The translations under genes were made by a program, and so were the position numbers. A stretch of 64,000 nt of DNA from Castor canadensis (Eukaryota; Chordata; Mammalia; Rodentia; Castoridae), in contig NC_133391.1 of the NCBI RefSeq assembly GCF_047511655.1, positions 108,537,384 through 108,601,383 on the forward strand, in the 5' to 3' direction. Below the pieces are notes generated by a model, which made no database searches, was not told the DNA's origin, and worked only from the letters and a program-made list of their open reading frames with translations. Positions 1 to 12,441 of the stretch are shown piece after piece. The first letter of the stretch is position 1. Each line of letters begins with the position of its first letter.

Positions 1-575
1 TAGGAAGACTTTGGGCCTGATCATGCAGCTCATTTTGGTGAGGAGAAATCAGCAACCTTGTAACAAATGGAAACTTGGAAAAGCAATTAAGCATTCTCAC
101 TTGTCTTTTGTTGTTCTGCCAAGCCCACCAGATAAGGACTGATGCAAACTGAATGACTCAAGTTCTCCCAGGCAGAGTTATACTTTACCAGCTAATAAAT
201 ATTTAACAGAGCTCAATCAGGATGCTAAGAGTCTGCTAGCAGAGAAACTGCTGACCAAGGGCCCAGGAGGAGACCAGTTGAGACCAGAAGGAACATCTAG
301 CCAACCTACACCAACTATTCTAAACCACTGAACTTCAATAGTGTTTTAGCAAGAGACAACTGGTAGGTCAGCATTCACTTCAAAGGTTCTCTTTGCCCTA
401 CACAGTCAGAATCAGAGAATGACTTCAGAAACTGAGCCAGAGCAGTCTTCTGGCCTGAGGAAGTTTTTACATTTGTATAATCCTGATTTTTCAGAAAGAT
501 ACCAACTACAGCCTACAACTCTAGTTTAGCACCAATTCATTACCTGATATTACCACCTAAATTATTTATTTTTAA
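1..575. other. Intergenic sequence, no recognised feature
   Basis: Ordinary mixed-composition sequence. No open frame, repeat signature or RNA gene was recognised. Confidence 0.5.
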
Positions 576-645
576 AGATTTCTTGTTTTGCAAGTGATAA
601 ATCCTGAGTTCAAACCCTAGTCCCATCAAAAAAAGAAAATATTTT
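576..645 (+). mobile_element. SINE 3'-end fragment (tRNA/ID-like unit)
   Basis: Contains 'cctgagttcaaaccctag' followed by an A-rich tail. This is the same 3' unit that ends the full composite SINEs elsewhere in the window (for example at 9,930 and 62,360). The upstream monomers are missing or unrecognisable. Confidence 0.65.
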
Positions 646-689
646 TAAAGATTTGATTTCTAGTTAAAAATGTTATTCTTTCTGTATCA

Positions 690-1440
690 CTTTTCTTTTT
701 TCCATTCATTTTATTAGCCTATATTAATTATACAAAATAATGGGTTTCATTATGTCATTTTCACATATCTATTTAATATACTTACATCATATTCAACCCC
801 TCATTCCCCTGTGTGTTCCCCCCCAAACCTCTTCCCATTGGTCCCCTTCCTTTTCCCAAATAGCTCCCCTTCTACTTTCATGTCTTTTAAAAAAATCTAC
901 ATTCTCCATAAGAGAGAAAATGGGATATTTCTCTTTCTGGGTCTGGATTAACTTGCATAACATAATGACCTCCAGTTCCATCCATTTTCCTGCAGATGAC
1001 ATAATTTCACTCTCTTCATGGCTGAATTATGCTCCATTTTGTATACATACCAATTTTCTTTATCCATTATTCAATTAATAAACACCTAGGTTAATTCCTT
1101 TAATTGGATATTGTGGATAGAGCTATGATAAACATGGGTATGCAGGTACCTCTGTTCTACACTGAGTTAGATTCCTTTGGGTACATTCCCAGGAAAAGTA
1201 TATATATGGATCATATGATAGTTCAATTTTTAGTATTCTAAGGAACCTCTATAATGATTTCCATAGTGGCTGGACTAATTTACGTTCCCACAAACAGTGA
1301 ATCAGAGTTCCTTTGTATACCACATCCTCACCTGCATTTGTTATGTATTTTCTTAATGATAGTCTTTCTGACTGGGGTAAGGTGCCATCTCAATGTTTTC
1401 TGATTTGTACTTCCCTGATGAACATTTTTCAAAAAAATTT
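690..1440 (-). mobile_element. L1 fragment, ORF2 C-terminus and 3' end
   Basis: Read on the minus strand this gives the L1 ORF2 tail: a remnant of the 'AGKWMELE' block, the 'GIYP...MFIAA' region and the C-terminal zinc-knuckle region, all broken by stops and frameshifts. It is divergent from the younger copies at 24-25 kb and 60 kb, so an older insertion. It is 5'-truncated at about 1,440. Confidence 0.85.
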
Positions 1441-2430
1441 TATTCTTACTGACTCTAAACACATACACACAAAATTACTAATTATTCATCTCTTCCACTA
1501 GGTGTATCACAACAATTTCTTCTGCATAGGACCACATCCCCTAAGGTTTATTACTTTTATACTCTATCTCCTCCTCTTTTGACTTATTGACATCTACTCT
1601 TCCTTTAGTTCTCACTCATTAACTCATGGATGACTTCCTGGACGTCCCTAACTAACTCAAGGTATTCTCACTTCACCATTTATTGTGTTTGGGATCATTT
1701 ATCATATAGTGTGATTTTACATTTGTTTTTGCAATTCTAATATTAATTATCCATTAATTTTAAGAATCACTAAAGCAGAAAAACTGTATTTTCATTCACT
1801 ATTCTTTCTACTATATAACACAATTTTCAGCCCATAAAAATTTCAGTAATTTTTTCAGTGATTGAATAAATTTAATTTAAACCTATTATAAAATCAATGA
1901 AAAAATAATTTTAATATTAAACATTGTACATATGCATTTAACTGCATAAGATAATTTTGATTTGTTATTCTGTTACTTTTCTATAGCAAGGATATTGAAT
2001 ATATCTAACATTTTGTAAAGTGAGCAAGTTAAAAATTTAAATGTATAAAAACTTTGGAGAAAATCCTACAAGCAGAAGTCACACATGAACCTGATAACTT
2101 GAAAAGGTACACTCACTATTCATTATAAGATTTAGGCTCCCTAAGCTCAGATTTCTTCTATAATGCAAGGAACTGAAATTCTAAGGACTTGATAACATGA
2201 TTTTTCCCCTTGCTCTTTTCACCTTTTTTTTTTGATGAGAAATGCATGTACAATGAAATTTTTATCGATTCTGTAAGTTCAATTATATGATACTTTGATT
2301 TACCCAAAATATACCGTGCCATTGTATTTTCACTATTCAAAAACAATACCCAACACTATCTCTTAATTCTATTCCCTGAGGTTTGAGAAAATCGCATACC
2401 TTCTCACTCAAATATAGTCACATGTAACAT
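1441..2430. other. AT-rich intergenic sequence, no recognised feature
   Basis: AT-rich with short open frames only; no repeat family or gene recognised. Confidence 0.5.
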
Positions 2431-2434
2431 ATTT

Positions 2435-2712
2435 TAGTCACATTCTTGTATATTGATTCTAGTTTTAATTCTTTTAAAAAATCTATACTCAAATATTGCA
2501 TATTTTCTCTCATGTATAGCATCTATATTTAGAAATAAACTCATGAAAATAGAAGGGAGACTATTTGGGAAGAGGAAAGGGATTAATCAAAGGGGGACAG
2601 GGACAAGAGATGATAAAGAGATTGAGTATGATCACAGTACATTACATACATGTATGAAAGTGACATAATGAAAACTATTATTTTTACAAATAATATATAC
2701 TAATAAAAATAT
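2435..2712 (+). mobile_element. L1 3' UTR fragment
   Basis: Shares the words 'agaagggagactatttggga' and 'gaaagtgacataatgaaa' with the L1 tail at 34,200-34,370, and ends in an A-rich stretch. The 71-residue open frame here is untranslated L1 sequence. Confidence 0.8.
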
Positions 2713-4607
2713 GAAAAGATCCACAATTAGTGTTTGTTTTCTAAAGTTGATTTTGTTGGGAAGTACATATTTAGGCACAAATTCTGCTTTTCTGGAATCT
2801 AGCTGACCATTACAAATGTACAACAGTTCTAACTATTAGAGCTTCTGCATACATCTTATGTTTGAGGTGATCATGCATTTTTCCACATTTACAATACATC
2901 CTTGGATTCTGAGGCAAGCAGTTAAAGAATATAAACTCTTACGAAGTTAACTAGTATTAGGAGTAATGAAATTCTAGCATTAATGATTAGCTAGGTATAA
3001 AAATAGGAACGATTTTTGAAGTATGTTATTCAGTAGCAGAACCTCTTATTTGGGAACACCTCAATGGAAAAATGCTTTGCTATAGTTTATCATTGCTATA
3101 GTTTATCTTATCAATTAACTCCAGGGGGGAAAATTTAGAATTCAGTGATTCATTGTTTCATAAACTAAATGGTGTTCTTTGTTCAAGAATATTCACAAAG
3201 GTTAAATACCTGCTCCAAGTGCATTTTGGTTTTGCCATTGTTGTTGTTATTATCTTTTTTTTTTTTGAGCAAGGAATCTTTTTGAGTATTTTCAGGTCTC
3301 ATTAGCATCCTAAGTAAATATTTTTTTATTTTGAGCTAATTCAAAACTAACCAGTTCTCACCTTTTTTGCAGATTGATAGTAATATGCTTTAGAAATTTT
3401 AAAATAAAGATGATAAATATAGGTTAAAAGCGTGCACACCTAGGCACGTAAATCATCAAAGACAAAATTATAAAAACTGGAATGCATGGAAATTGAGGAG
3501 TCCCTGACAGGTGCAGGGGCTGCATGAAGTAGAGCAGTGAGTGATAGGGATGTAAAGACCTGAACTTTGTGCAGGAGGCAATGGTGTCTTTGAACACTGG
3601 TCACTCAGGGAAGGAAGTACACAAGGTAAGTTAGAGAAGACAAAATATAATCCATTGATGGCAGATGCTGCATCTTATCATGTTTTTATGTCTACAGGAG
3701 AGCACTGTGCCAAGAATGGTGTATATTTTGAGAAAAAGTGAATGAACTGGACAAAAGAAATTGGAGCTATTATAATAATCCACATATTATTTGAAAAAAA
3801 CTCAACCCAGAAAAAGAATAATATAAAATTTGGGGGCAAAATATAAAAAACTGTAATCAATTTGAAAAAATAAATGAAATATAGCATTGAAGGCTTCAGA
3901 TGATCACCTGTGGAATAAAAAGGAATGTCAAAAATAAGCTAGTTTCAGAAAAAAGAGTTGCTTTAGAAGTTTTGAGTTTGACAACAGAAATAAACTTGAA
4001 AGAGTCATAGTGATTTGGAAATACAAGACAAAAATACCAAATGAATGGTCATGATATGCTCCTGGCGGTCTCCATAGACATCACAGCTAAAATTGTGGAG
4101 AACACAAATTGAATCTCTGCATCTTTACTGGACATTACATAGCCATTTGGCTATGTGGCTCTTGGGCACTTCAAATGTGAATAGCCCAATCAATTCTGTA
4201 CTAATTTCATCCTTAATATGAAACCAAAGAATATAAAATTCTCATGAATAATGTCTATATTGATTACATGTTAAAATGTGTTATGATAAATAAGGTAAAT
4301 CTGACATAGTATTAAAATTCATTTCACTTATTTATTTTTAATACGACTACTAGAATACTTTAAATTGGATAGGTGGCTCACATTATTTCCTTTGGGTAGT
4401 ACTACTCTAGCAGGTCAAGTATTATTTGTTGATTCTCATGGTGGTAAATTAGGTAAGAGGCTTTTGCTTTTAGTCTTTGAACACACAGACTTTGTCTTTT
4501 TCATCCTTGTCCTCTTTTTCCCTAACATAAGGCCTGACAGATGCTTAATGAATAGGCACTGATCAATTTGTTTTTTAAATTATCAAAACTAATTATACAT
4601 AATCAAT
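2713..4607. other. Intergenic; mostly unrecognised, one old repeat remnant
   Basis: No gene. At about 4,130-4,240 the sequence around 'tatgtggctcttgggcactt' resembles a dispersed mammalian repeat containing a 'tgtggct...gagcacttgaaatgtg' block, but I cannot name the family. The rest is AT-rich without signatures. Confidence 0.4.
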
Positions 4608-4794
4608 AGCGGGATTCTTAAAGTGTTGTGGTCCCTTCAGCATCAGCAACATCTCCTGAGCACACATTAGAAATGCAAATTCTCAAGCCTCAGCACAGAC
4701 CTATGATATCAGAAACTCCACGACTGCAGAGATGCAGTCTGTTTTAATAAGCTCACAGGTGATTCTTATGCATTCTTTAGTCAAAGAACCACTG
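4608..4794 (-). mobile_element. MER5-type non-autonomous hAT (Charlie) DNA transposon
   Basis: On the minus strand it begins CAGTGGTTCT and runs through recognisable MER5A blocks ('agaatcacctg', 'gagaatttgcatttctaa', 'gatgttgctgatgctg') to a degenerate terminal inverted repeat 'gggaccacaacactttaaga'. At 187 nt it matches the family's usual length of about 189 nt. Ancient, shared across placental mammals. Confidence 0.85.
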
Positions 4795-6595
4795 GTTTAT
4801 AGATGAGCAAACTGAAATTATTAGAATTTGCTGAAGATATTTCACAATACATTTGAAGTATTCATTGCAATAAATCAATATTATGATGAGGGACATTCAA
4901 ACAACAGAAGGGAAAAGTGTGATGTTAGTGTGACATGCCTGAGAATTTAAAGCTCATTTATCTGCATATTGAGTTCTTAAAAAACAGCTATAAGTTTCAA
5001 AAAGTAATGCAGATCTGTGTGAAGTTTAAGTCATAATGAAATTAAATTATAATGAATTTTTGCTTTTATTATAATGCATTAAATTTTAGCCTATTGTTAG
5101 TATCTGGTACATTGTTTGCCTACCATTCAGCACAGAGCATTCTGAAGGCACATCAAGGCTTTAGCTAATTCAGTGAACATCTTAATCACAATTTCATAAA
5201 ACCCTTACTGCTCCACAGACTCAATCTATAGGAATATTGATCACTGATAATATTGATGGATATGACCAAACACAAATTTACATTGATGTATGATCCTCAC
5301 TTCTCAAATGTACCTTGGCTTTCTTGGCCATTATGGATTTTTTTCTCTTTCTCCATGTGATCATTCTAAGCTATTTTATTTATTTGATAAAAACTATTTT
5401 AATTTTATTACCATTTTGCTTATTTGTTGTTTTGTTCCATATCTCTACAGAAAACAATATACTTTTGATTTTCTTTATGTTTCCAGTTTAGGAATTATGT
5501 ATTTCCACTAAAAAAAAGGTAAAAATTTAGCTCTATATAATCTTACCTCTCCCTTCTCACAAAGGATATATGCATACTTCCTGTCTTTCTATCATCCTGA
5601 CATAATTAAAATTTTCAGTTAGACATATACTCTGCATATATCAATATTATTAAAATTATAATGAACCTATAGAAATGCAGGCTCATTTTTCCTGTAAAAT
5701 TTTTGAGTTTAGACATTATCTCATTTTGGTTTCTTTGGTTTTATCACTAATTCAATTCATATTCTTTCCCCCAACTCTGTAAATCTCCACTCAATATTCA
5801 TATGGATTACTTTTTCTATTTTATTGTTTTTATGTTACTGAATATTGCCTCCCACATCTTTACTTGACTAAGTTCAAATGAGTTGATGCTAGACCTATTC
5901 ACAGCTGACATCTGAGGATACACATTTGCCATCATACTGGAGATTCCCATTGCCGATATTCAGGTTGAATCAATTATTTCTTGGATGTCACCTGCTTCTC
6001 CTGCTACTTCCTTTTCTTAACTTGCTCCCTCATTTTAGTTAAATGTAATTTTTTATAATTTTCTTTCAAAATGGATGCATAGAAGATACAGAGATTAAAC
6101 AGTTATCCTGAAGGTTTAGAAATGTTCTTGAATTTTTCTTTGATGATTTGCTCCTTTCCCTTATTTTGTTTCTCTTACTGGAATTTTAAGTTTTTAGATA
6201 TTGAGATATGTTGTTGTCTTACCTTTTCTCTCCTGTCTATTGCTCTATCATTTTCTCTACTTTAAGAGATTTCTAATTGACTCTTCCATATCATTTTTTT
6301 CTTTCTGTCCAATTTCATTGCCTTTTAATTATTTTGTTCTTCATGTTCCTTATTTTATATATAGCAAATTTTTCTTGGTTTTTGGGTGAAATAAAGTCTA
6401 TCCTTTCAAAATAGTAAGTATACATTTTTTACAGGCTTGATTTTTCTCTGCTTCCTAAACTATACATTTTAGACATTTTCTTGGTCTCTGCCACTCGGGC
6501 AAAAAGCTTCAGTCTCACGTTGAAAACATTTGGTAACCCCTCATATTTATGAGATATCTAAGAGTGTGCCACTGTAAAAGTAACTGAAATCTGTG

Positions 6596-6598
<3 letters not shown>
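4795..6598. other. AT-rich intergenic sequence, no recognised feature
   Basis: T-rich on the plus strand, especially 5,700-6,420, where it may be an unassigned old LINE remnant. No gene supported. Confidence 0.4.

Positions 6599-6634
<36 letters not shown>
6599..6634. repeat. (GT)n microsatellite
   Basis: Eighteen uninterrupted GT units. Confidence 0.98.
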
Positions 6635-6637
<3 letters not shown>

Positions 6638-6799
6638 CAAGTTAGTGAATCAATCTGATTTCCATTTAACTTGGGGGATGTTTGTTTTGATCCTTACTTT
6701 ATTCTTTCAGTTTCCCCAAGGAAACGTCAACAGACAGACTTTGACCATGTTGTTGATATAGTATATTTATTATTAACTGTGCCTGATGTTCCTCAAATC

Positions 6800-7003
6800 A
6801 GTGTCCTTGTATTTGGAGGGGGTAAATTCAAATATGACATATTTGATACATTTTAAGAATCTTTACAAATGTAAATGCCACAGTGTACCCCACCCAGCAC
6901 AACAATAAAGGAAAATGTATAATGGAGAGAGTGAATTCAACTATGATAAATTGTAAGGACTTTTGTAAATGTCATAAGGTACCTCTAGTACAACAATAAT
7001 GAG
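6800..7003 (+). mobile_element. Two L1 3' ends in direct succession
   Basis: Two related L1 terminal segments lie head to tail. The first (about 6,815-6,908) ends with 'cagcacaacaataaa'; the second (about 6,925-7,003) ends 'tagtacaacaataatgag'. Both carry the block 'aattcaa(a/c)tatga', 'gtaaatg(c/t)ca' and the acaacaata terminus seen at 39.7 and 45.2 kb. Confidence 0.75.
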
Positions 7004-7143
7004 AAAAGTGAAAAACAAAGTTGAAAGTTATAGCAAAGATATGTGGAGTTCTCTCAAATTTTGCAGTTGTTAATTATTTGGATTATTTGGTTCAGTCAAA
7101 TATACTTGCCAAAAGCTACATTTGAAACCAAAATAAGATGGGA

Positions 7144-7169
7144 GTGTGTGTGTGTGTGTGTGTGTGTGT
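7144..7169. repeat. (GT)n microsatellite
   Basis: Thirteen GT units, then a CC-interrupted extension to about 7,178. The two minus-strand frames with His-Thr repeats are shadows of it. Confidence 0.97.
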
Positions 7170-7179
7170 CCGTGTGTTT

Positions 7180-8184
7180 GGAGAGATAGAAAGAGGTTGA
7201 TAAGCAAAAAATCTGCATAATAGGCAAGCAGATTGGATACCCAGGAAAACAGTTGTTGCAAGCAGTCCACAGGCAATTCTGCTGGTAGCATTCCTGCTTG
7301 CTCAAGTGTTGTCAGTACTGTCAGACTTCACTTTATTAAGATCTCCAATTGACTAGATAAGACCCACCCACATTATGGAAGGTGATATGTTTTATTTAAA
7401 TTCCAGGTTTAAATGTTACTCTCATCCAAAATATACTTTCACAGAACAAAGTCAGAATGGTATTTAATAAAATATCTTGGAACTATGATCCAATTAAATT
7501 GACACATAAAATTAAATTTTATACATACCTACCCTTTAAAAATTTATTTGCAGGTACTTTGGCCAGATCAGCCTTCCCTGCAGTCATAATTTTAATCATT
7601 CTAGTAACCTTTTTCTAACTTAAAGGATTAAGTAGAAATAACTTTAGTAATTTTATCAATATCAACAATGCTGCTACAACCACAGCCCTAACATATTCAC
7701 TCTGAACCTAAAGTGCAGCATCCTGATCTTAGTCTTTTTCCTAAGACCGTTGTAATGGGAGAAGCATTGGTTTGGTAAGAAGTAGTTCCTATTTTCTGGT
7801 CATGTAAGTCTGAAATTTGGGATTTCTCTATTCCTTCTTAATTTTGTTTTAAACTTACACTTCCTTTTCTGATTTTCTCTTCAAAATACCTTAGCTAGCA
7901 ACATCTACTTCACATTTTCTGTATTTTGATTGAAAATGTCTTCACATTTCTCTAAAACACACTGGCAATATTTTCTGCTTTGCATTATAACACAAAAGAG
8001 AATTTCACAGAATAATTCATGATTATATACTAGTCACCATTTTATCAGTTCCAGTAAGATTTTCCTTAAAATCTTTCTAGGAACTTACAACTATTTTCTC
8101 ACTGACCATCTGGTTCAAAACTACTTTTATGATTTAAAGTGTAATTTCTGAATCATTATCTATTCCTGTGCATATGATAATGAT
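7180..8184. other. Intergenic sequence, no recognised feature
   Basis: No gene or clear repeat signature. Confidence 0.5.
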
Positions 8185-8640
8185 TCCTATTTCTGTTGTA
8201 ACAATAATGGCTTTAAACAATACACATGTCTTCTTTTACACTTCTGAAGGTTAGATGTCTAAAATGGTTATCACTGGTTAAGATCGAGGTGTTGTTGGGG
8301 TGGAATTTCTTCTGGAGGCTCTTGAGAAGAATCTGTTCTTTTGTACCTGTTCCCTAACTACATTTTAGATTGCAGCAAGAGCAGGCTGATCCTTCTCAAG
8401 CTGCTCTCTCTCTAGTTCTCTGCAATCAAATCTTTCTTTAACTTTTAAAAAAGTACCCTCATCCTTTTATTGGACCCACTCAAATAATGCAAGATAATCT
8501 CCCAATTTTAAGGTTGACTGTCTGACTAATAACCTTAATTCCATCTGCAAACCTTAATTCTAACTTTCTATGTAATATGATACATTCACAGGTTCCAAAC
8601 ATTTGGAGTTGGTCGTCTATAGTGGGCCATTATGCTACCT
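8185..8640 (+). mobile_element. MLT2-like solo LTR (ERV-L class), ancient
   Basis: The order of blocks follows the MLT2 LTR consensus as I remember it: 'gttgtaacaataatggcttt', 'ttctggaggctct', 'tggacccactcaaataatgc', 'aatctccca', 'ccttaattccatctgcaaac', 'acattcacaggttcc' and a 'gggccattatgctacctat' end. No internal viral coding region adjoins it, so it is a solo LTR. Heavily diverged. Confidence 0.65.
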
Positions 8641-8870
8641 ATACTACTTAGTAATAAGTAACTGCAAAAAAACCTTTAGTTTAAAACAGCTCACATTTAT
8701 TTCTAGCTCCCACATATGCTAATTGGCTGGTATTCAGCTTATGTAGGCTGGATTTATTGGGCTGAATCCAAACTTCACATCTAGTTGGAATCTGCTTAAC
8801 AAGACTCTCATCTTCATTGGGCCAGTAGTTGTCTGAGGCATATTTCCATGAAAGAAGGCAGAAATACAAA
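8641..8870 (+). mobile_element. Second old LTR-like repeat fragment
   Basis: Resembles the mammalian repeat block 'gtttaaaacagctcacatttattt...' shared by MLT-type LTRs and abuts the preceding LTR. Family assignment is tentative. Confidence 0.4.
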
Positions 8871-9609
8871 AGTGCATGCTCAATCTTACAAACATTTTCC
8901 AAATTTTGTTTGTATCATATCCTTTAACATCCACTGGACAAAAAATTGTATAAATGTATATAGCCAAAGCCAATTGCTTTTGGGTAGAAAGGTACACTGT
9001 ATACTGAAGTTATGGGGAAGAAGTATTGAATATTTGGGGTTTTTTTTAAAGATTTTCCTTAACTATTAACAAGAAAACAAGTAATAAAAAATCCCCACTT
9101 ATGACATTTCATCTATATAAATGGTATCTTATCCCACAGCATCTATTGTGTACTTTAGCCTACACTTTAATTCATATATTTTTACTCTCAAGTTAAAATC
9201 TTTAAGTAAATAATATAGCTAAAATAATTTGAAATTAAGTAATTAATGTTTTCTACCAGTTATCTCATACATAAGCTATTTTAACTCTTTTGAAAAAAAT
9301 ACAAGATCCCAAAATAAGTTCAATGTTTCAGTGTTCAGATTCCTGAGAAATTCTCTTTTTTAAAGAAAGATTATAGAGAGTGTTTCTTAATGGCAACAAC
9401 ATCCTCTCAAATAAATGCTGACATAGAATGCCATGCTATCTTTCAGAGTATGGTGTTCAAAGACCAAATTTTTGTAGTCAGTTTCGCTAATTACCATCAC
9501 TTACGCTGCATTAGTCTACCTTTAAAAATCTCTGAAGTCCTACAGCATTCTAACCATTTCATTTCTGCACAAAAATACAAAACGACTATTTAGAGTATGT
9601 AAGACTATC
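8871..9609. other. Intergenic sequence, no recognised feature
   Basis: AT-rich, no gene or repeat recognised. Confidence 0.5.
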
Positions 9610-9965
9610 TAAAAAATAAACAAATCAGTCAGGTGGCATGTCTCAAGTCTGTTATCCTAGCTACTCAGGAAGTAGAGATTGAAGGATTGTAGTTGGGAGT
9701 CAGCCCAGAGAAAATATTCTGTAAGACCCCATCTAAACAAATATAATGCTTTTGTGGCAGTGTGCACCTGTCATTCCAGCTACATGAGGAGCGTAAATAG
9801 GAAGATCAGGGTCTTGGCTGCCCTAGGCATAAAAGCAAGACTCTATTCAAAAAATAACTAAAGCATAAATGGTTAGATGTGGGACTTAAGTGGTAGAGCA
9901 CCTGTATAACAAGTGCAAGGTCCTGAGTTCAAACCCCAGTACTGCCAAAAAACAAGGAAAAGAAA
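9610..9965 (+). mobile_element. Composite SINE: two B1/Alu-like monomers plus tRNA/ID-like 3' unit
   Basis: Monomer 1 carries 'tgttatcctagctactcagg' and 'aagaccccatct'; monomer 2 repeats that layout ('tgtcattccagctacatgag', 'aagactctattc'); the third unit is 'gtggtagagcacc...gagttcaaaccccagtactg' with a polymerase III B-box-like GTTCAAACCCC. It ends in an A-rich tail. The same trimeric order recurs at 22.0, 36.1, 59.7 and 62.1 kb. Confidence 0.88.
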
Positions 9966-12441
9966 AAGAAATAAATTTTAAAGGCAAAGTGGTTTTTCCC
10001 AAATGACTGTGCCCAATGGGACTTCTGAGTCATGTTATTTGATTCATTACATATTGAAATTCAAGAATATATAACTTTTAGTCAGTTTTTGAACGAATTA
10101 CCTATATTATTGCTCAATGATACAGAAAAATCCAATATAAACATGGTTTCTGCTATCTTCATAGTCCAAGAATTTAATAGCACAGTCAGACTTTTTTGGG
10201 GTAAAACCTACTTTGATAAGTTTTATTTAGCATATTCACTCTCTCATTTAGGTAATAATTTGAACCTTTTACATTTTGTTGATTGTATTTTATGCTTTTA
10301 AGCCAGTATAAGCTTCTGTAATTATATTTCTTTGCATTTTTGTCTTTAATTTGAAACAATCCCAAACTTACAGAAAAAATGCAAGTGCAGTACTAATATA
10401 TGTATATATTTTTTTCTTTTTCTGAAACACTTTGATGTAAGCACACTGTCCCCAGCGTGAACGCCTTCATTGCCTGGTACGGACTCTAATTTCCCTTATG
10501 AGACTCCTCCTTCCATAGCAAAGCCAACATCCTCTGTCCACTTAATCACTTTATGAAAGAATTATTCAGGAAGAGAAGAGGAAGGAATTGATGAAATTAC
10601 ACATCTTGATTTCCTTGATAGGTTGTCTAAGGAGTACATATGGTATGATTAGGCATGGCGTCATACGAGTGGTCTTGGAAAGCATTAGTCAGACAATGAC
10701 AATTCAAAGTAACTTTGACTTGTTTAATGTAGCTGAATCAACTCAGATTTCTTAATAAAAATTACTACATCTCACAAATAACAAATTAAACATATAACAG
10801 TATGATTTGCTCATATGTACTATTTGATTGCTATATGTCTTTGTATTATTAAAATACTTGATCAAAAAAAGTTTAGATATTTGAGAATAATCGAAATGGA
10901 TTCAGTTTGAACAATAAAGACATTTGAATGCATATTTCTATACTGTTTATATCCAAACGTTCAAAATTACTTTTCATGTATTTTGTCAGTTATATAATTA
11001 TACTTAGCCATGTTCATTTTCATGACCATTATTCTTTTAGTTTATTTTAGTTTTTTATTTTATAGGCAAACTTATTTTAATAACAAACCTTAGAAAGGTG
11101 CTAAATGGGCTTCAAGTCAAAAATAAATACACAGGAAAAGAAAGATGGCCTTCTACAAAAAAAAATTGTTATCTTATTTCCAGACAAATGTTTTGTTTCT
11201 ATAACATCGGGAGCAAGGAATAAGCATGCTATTAGTACTAAGTGCATTTTCTATGAGGAAACCACAAAGTATTTTTGTAAATCAATATGTTCTGTAAAAA
11301 ATATTTTAAAACATATCCAGAGGGGAAATAATTTTCAAAGTCAAAGAATAGCGAAAGTGCATAGTGGAAGATAATGGATCCTGGAAAGTTTTGCTGTCTC
11401 TCTGTTCAGAATGCCTCTATGCTCTCTCTTTGCCCAGAGGCACAAGAGTTAAATACGTGGACTGTGCAAAAAAGGAACAGCAGATAACTACAACCGAGAC
11501 AGACAGCATGGTCCTGGAAACTGCCTCAGACTGGGAAATTATTTGGTTTCCCTTTAACCTATTCCAGATGGTTGCAGGGGTTTTCCCACTGGGGTAGAAG
11601 TGCTATAGTTTAGAAGCAATTTTGTCCCATTTGCTAACAATTGTCTCCCAACAATTTTTATCCTTGTATGTTAGAGTTTTGACAAACCTGCATTTTGATA
11701 AACATATGTACTAAAAGTATTTCCCTCAATGTTTTAAGTCAAAGACAACTATGAAACATATTTCCATGTCCTGGGAAGATCATACATGTCAACATTATTC
11801 TTACTATATTGTATTATGTTGTAGGAAAGACTTAGGAAGGAGCAGACCACTTCAGTTCAGAATCCAGATTGATGGTAAATATTTATATTTAACAAATATT
11901 CTCTGATCGTTTATTAAACAAGCCAACATTTATTGAATAACTGCCTTCTGCTATAAAATTGCAAAATGTTGGCCCCAGGAACATAGTGATAAATGAGATT
12001 ACACGTGGGCCTTAAGAGTATTCATAGTCTAGTGGGTGCCACCATGGAGGAGGCTTCAAAATGTTTGGAAAATTGAAAGTGAAAGTCATTCTATCATGTT
12101 CTGTTAATATCCACAAAAGGAAAACATTTGCTTTAGAAGGAAGTAAATTCTGAGAGTCAATGTACCTATAAAACATTGCTTAGATATTAATAGGTTTCTC
12201 TGAGACATTGAAAACAAGTAAAATAGGAATCAACATTTCCTCTATTGAATCTGCTAAGGACTTAGAATATTCCAAAAGATGGGTTATAATTTCTGTAAAT
12301 ATGGAGTCCTCTGCCTTAACATAAGTAACTACATTCCAGGTTTCAAAAAGTAAAGGATTCATATGATATACGACAATAGAAATCTTGACCCAGACTTAGG
12401 AATAAGTCTCCTCTATTGTTTTAATTGAGGAGGTTTTGAAA
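9966..12441. other. Intergenic; possible old repeat at about 11,900-12,040
   Basis: No gene. Around 11,920-12,035 'aacatttattgaataactgcc...cttaagagtattcatagtctagtggg' resembles a mammalian-wide repeat whose family I cannot fix. The open frames at 11,105-11,597 resemble no protein I know. Confidence 0.4.

Noticed and set aside
6599-7178. Regularly spaced repeats that could suggest an array such as CRISPR
   Set aside because: They are GT microsatellites and L1 tails in a mammalian genome; there are no repeat-spacer units.
8185-8640. Possible endogenous retrovirus provirus next to the LTR-like repeat
   Set aside because: No gag, pol or env remnant lies beside it; it is a solo LTR.
9890-9950. 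tRNA-like B box (GTTCAAACCCC) in several places, suggesting tRNA genes
   Set aside because: In each case it belongs to the 3' unit of a SINE with A-rich tail; no cloverleaf with acceptor stem and anticodon is present.
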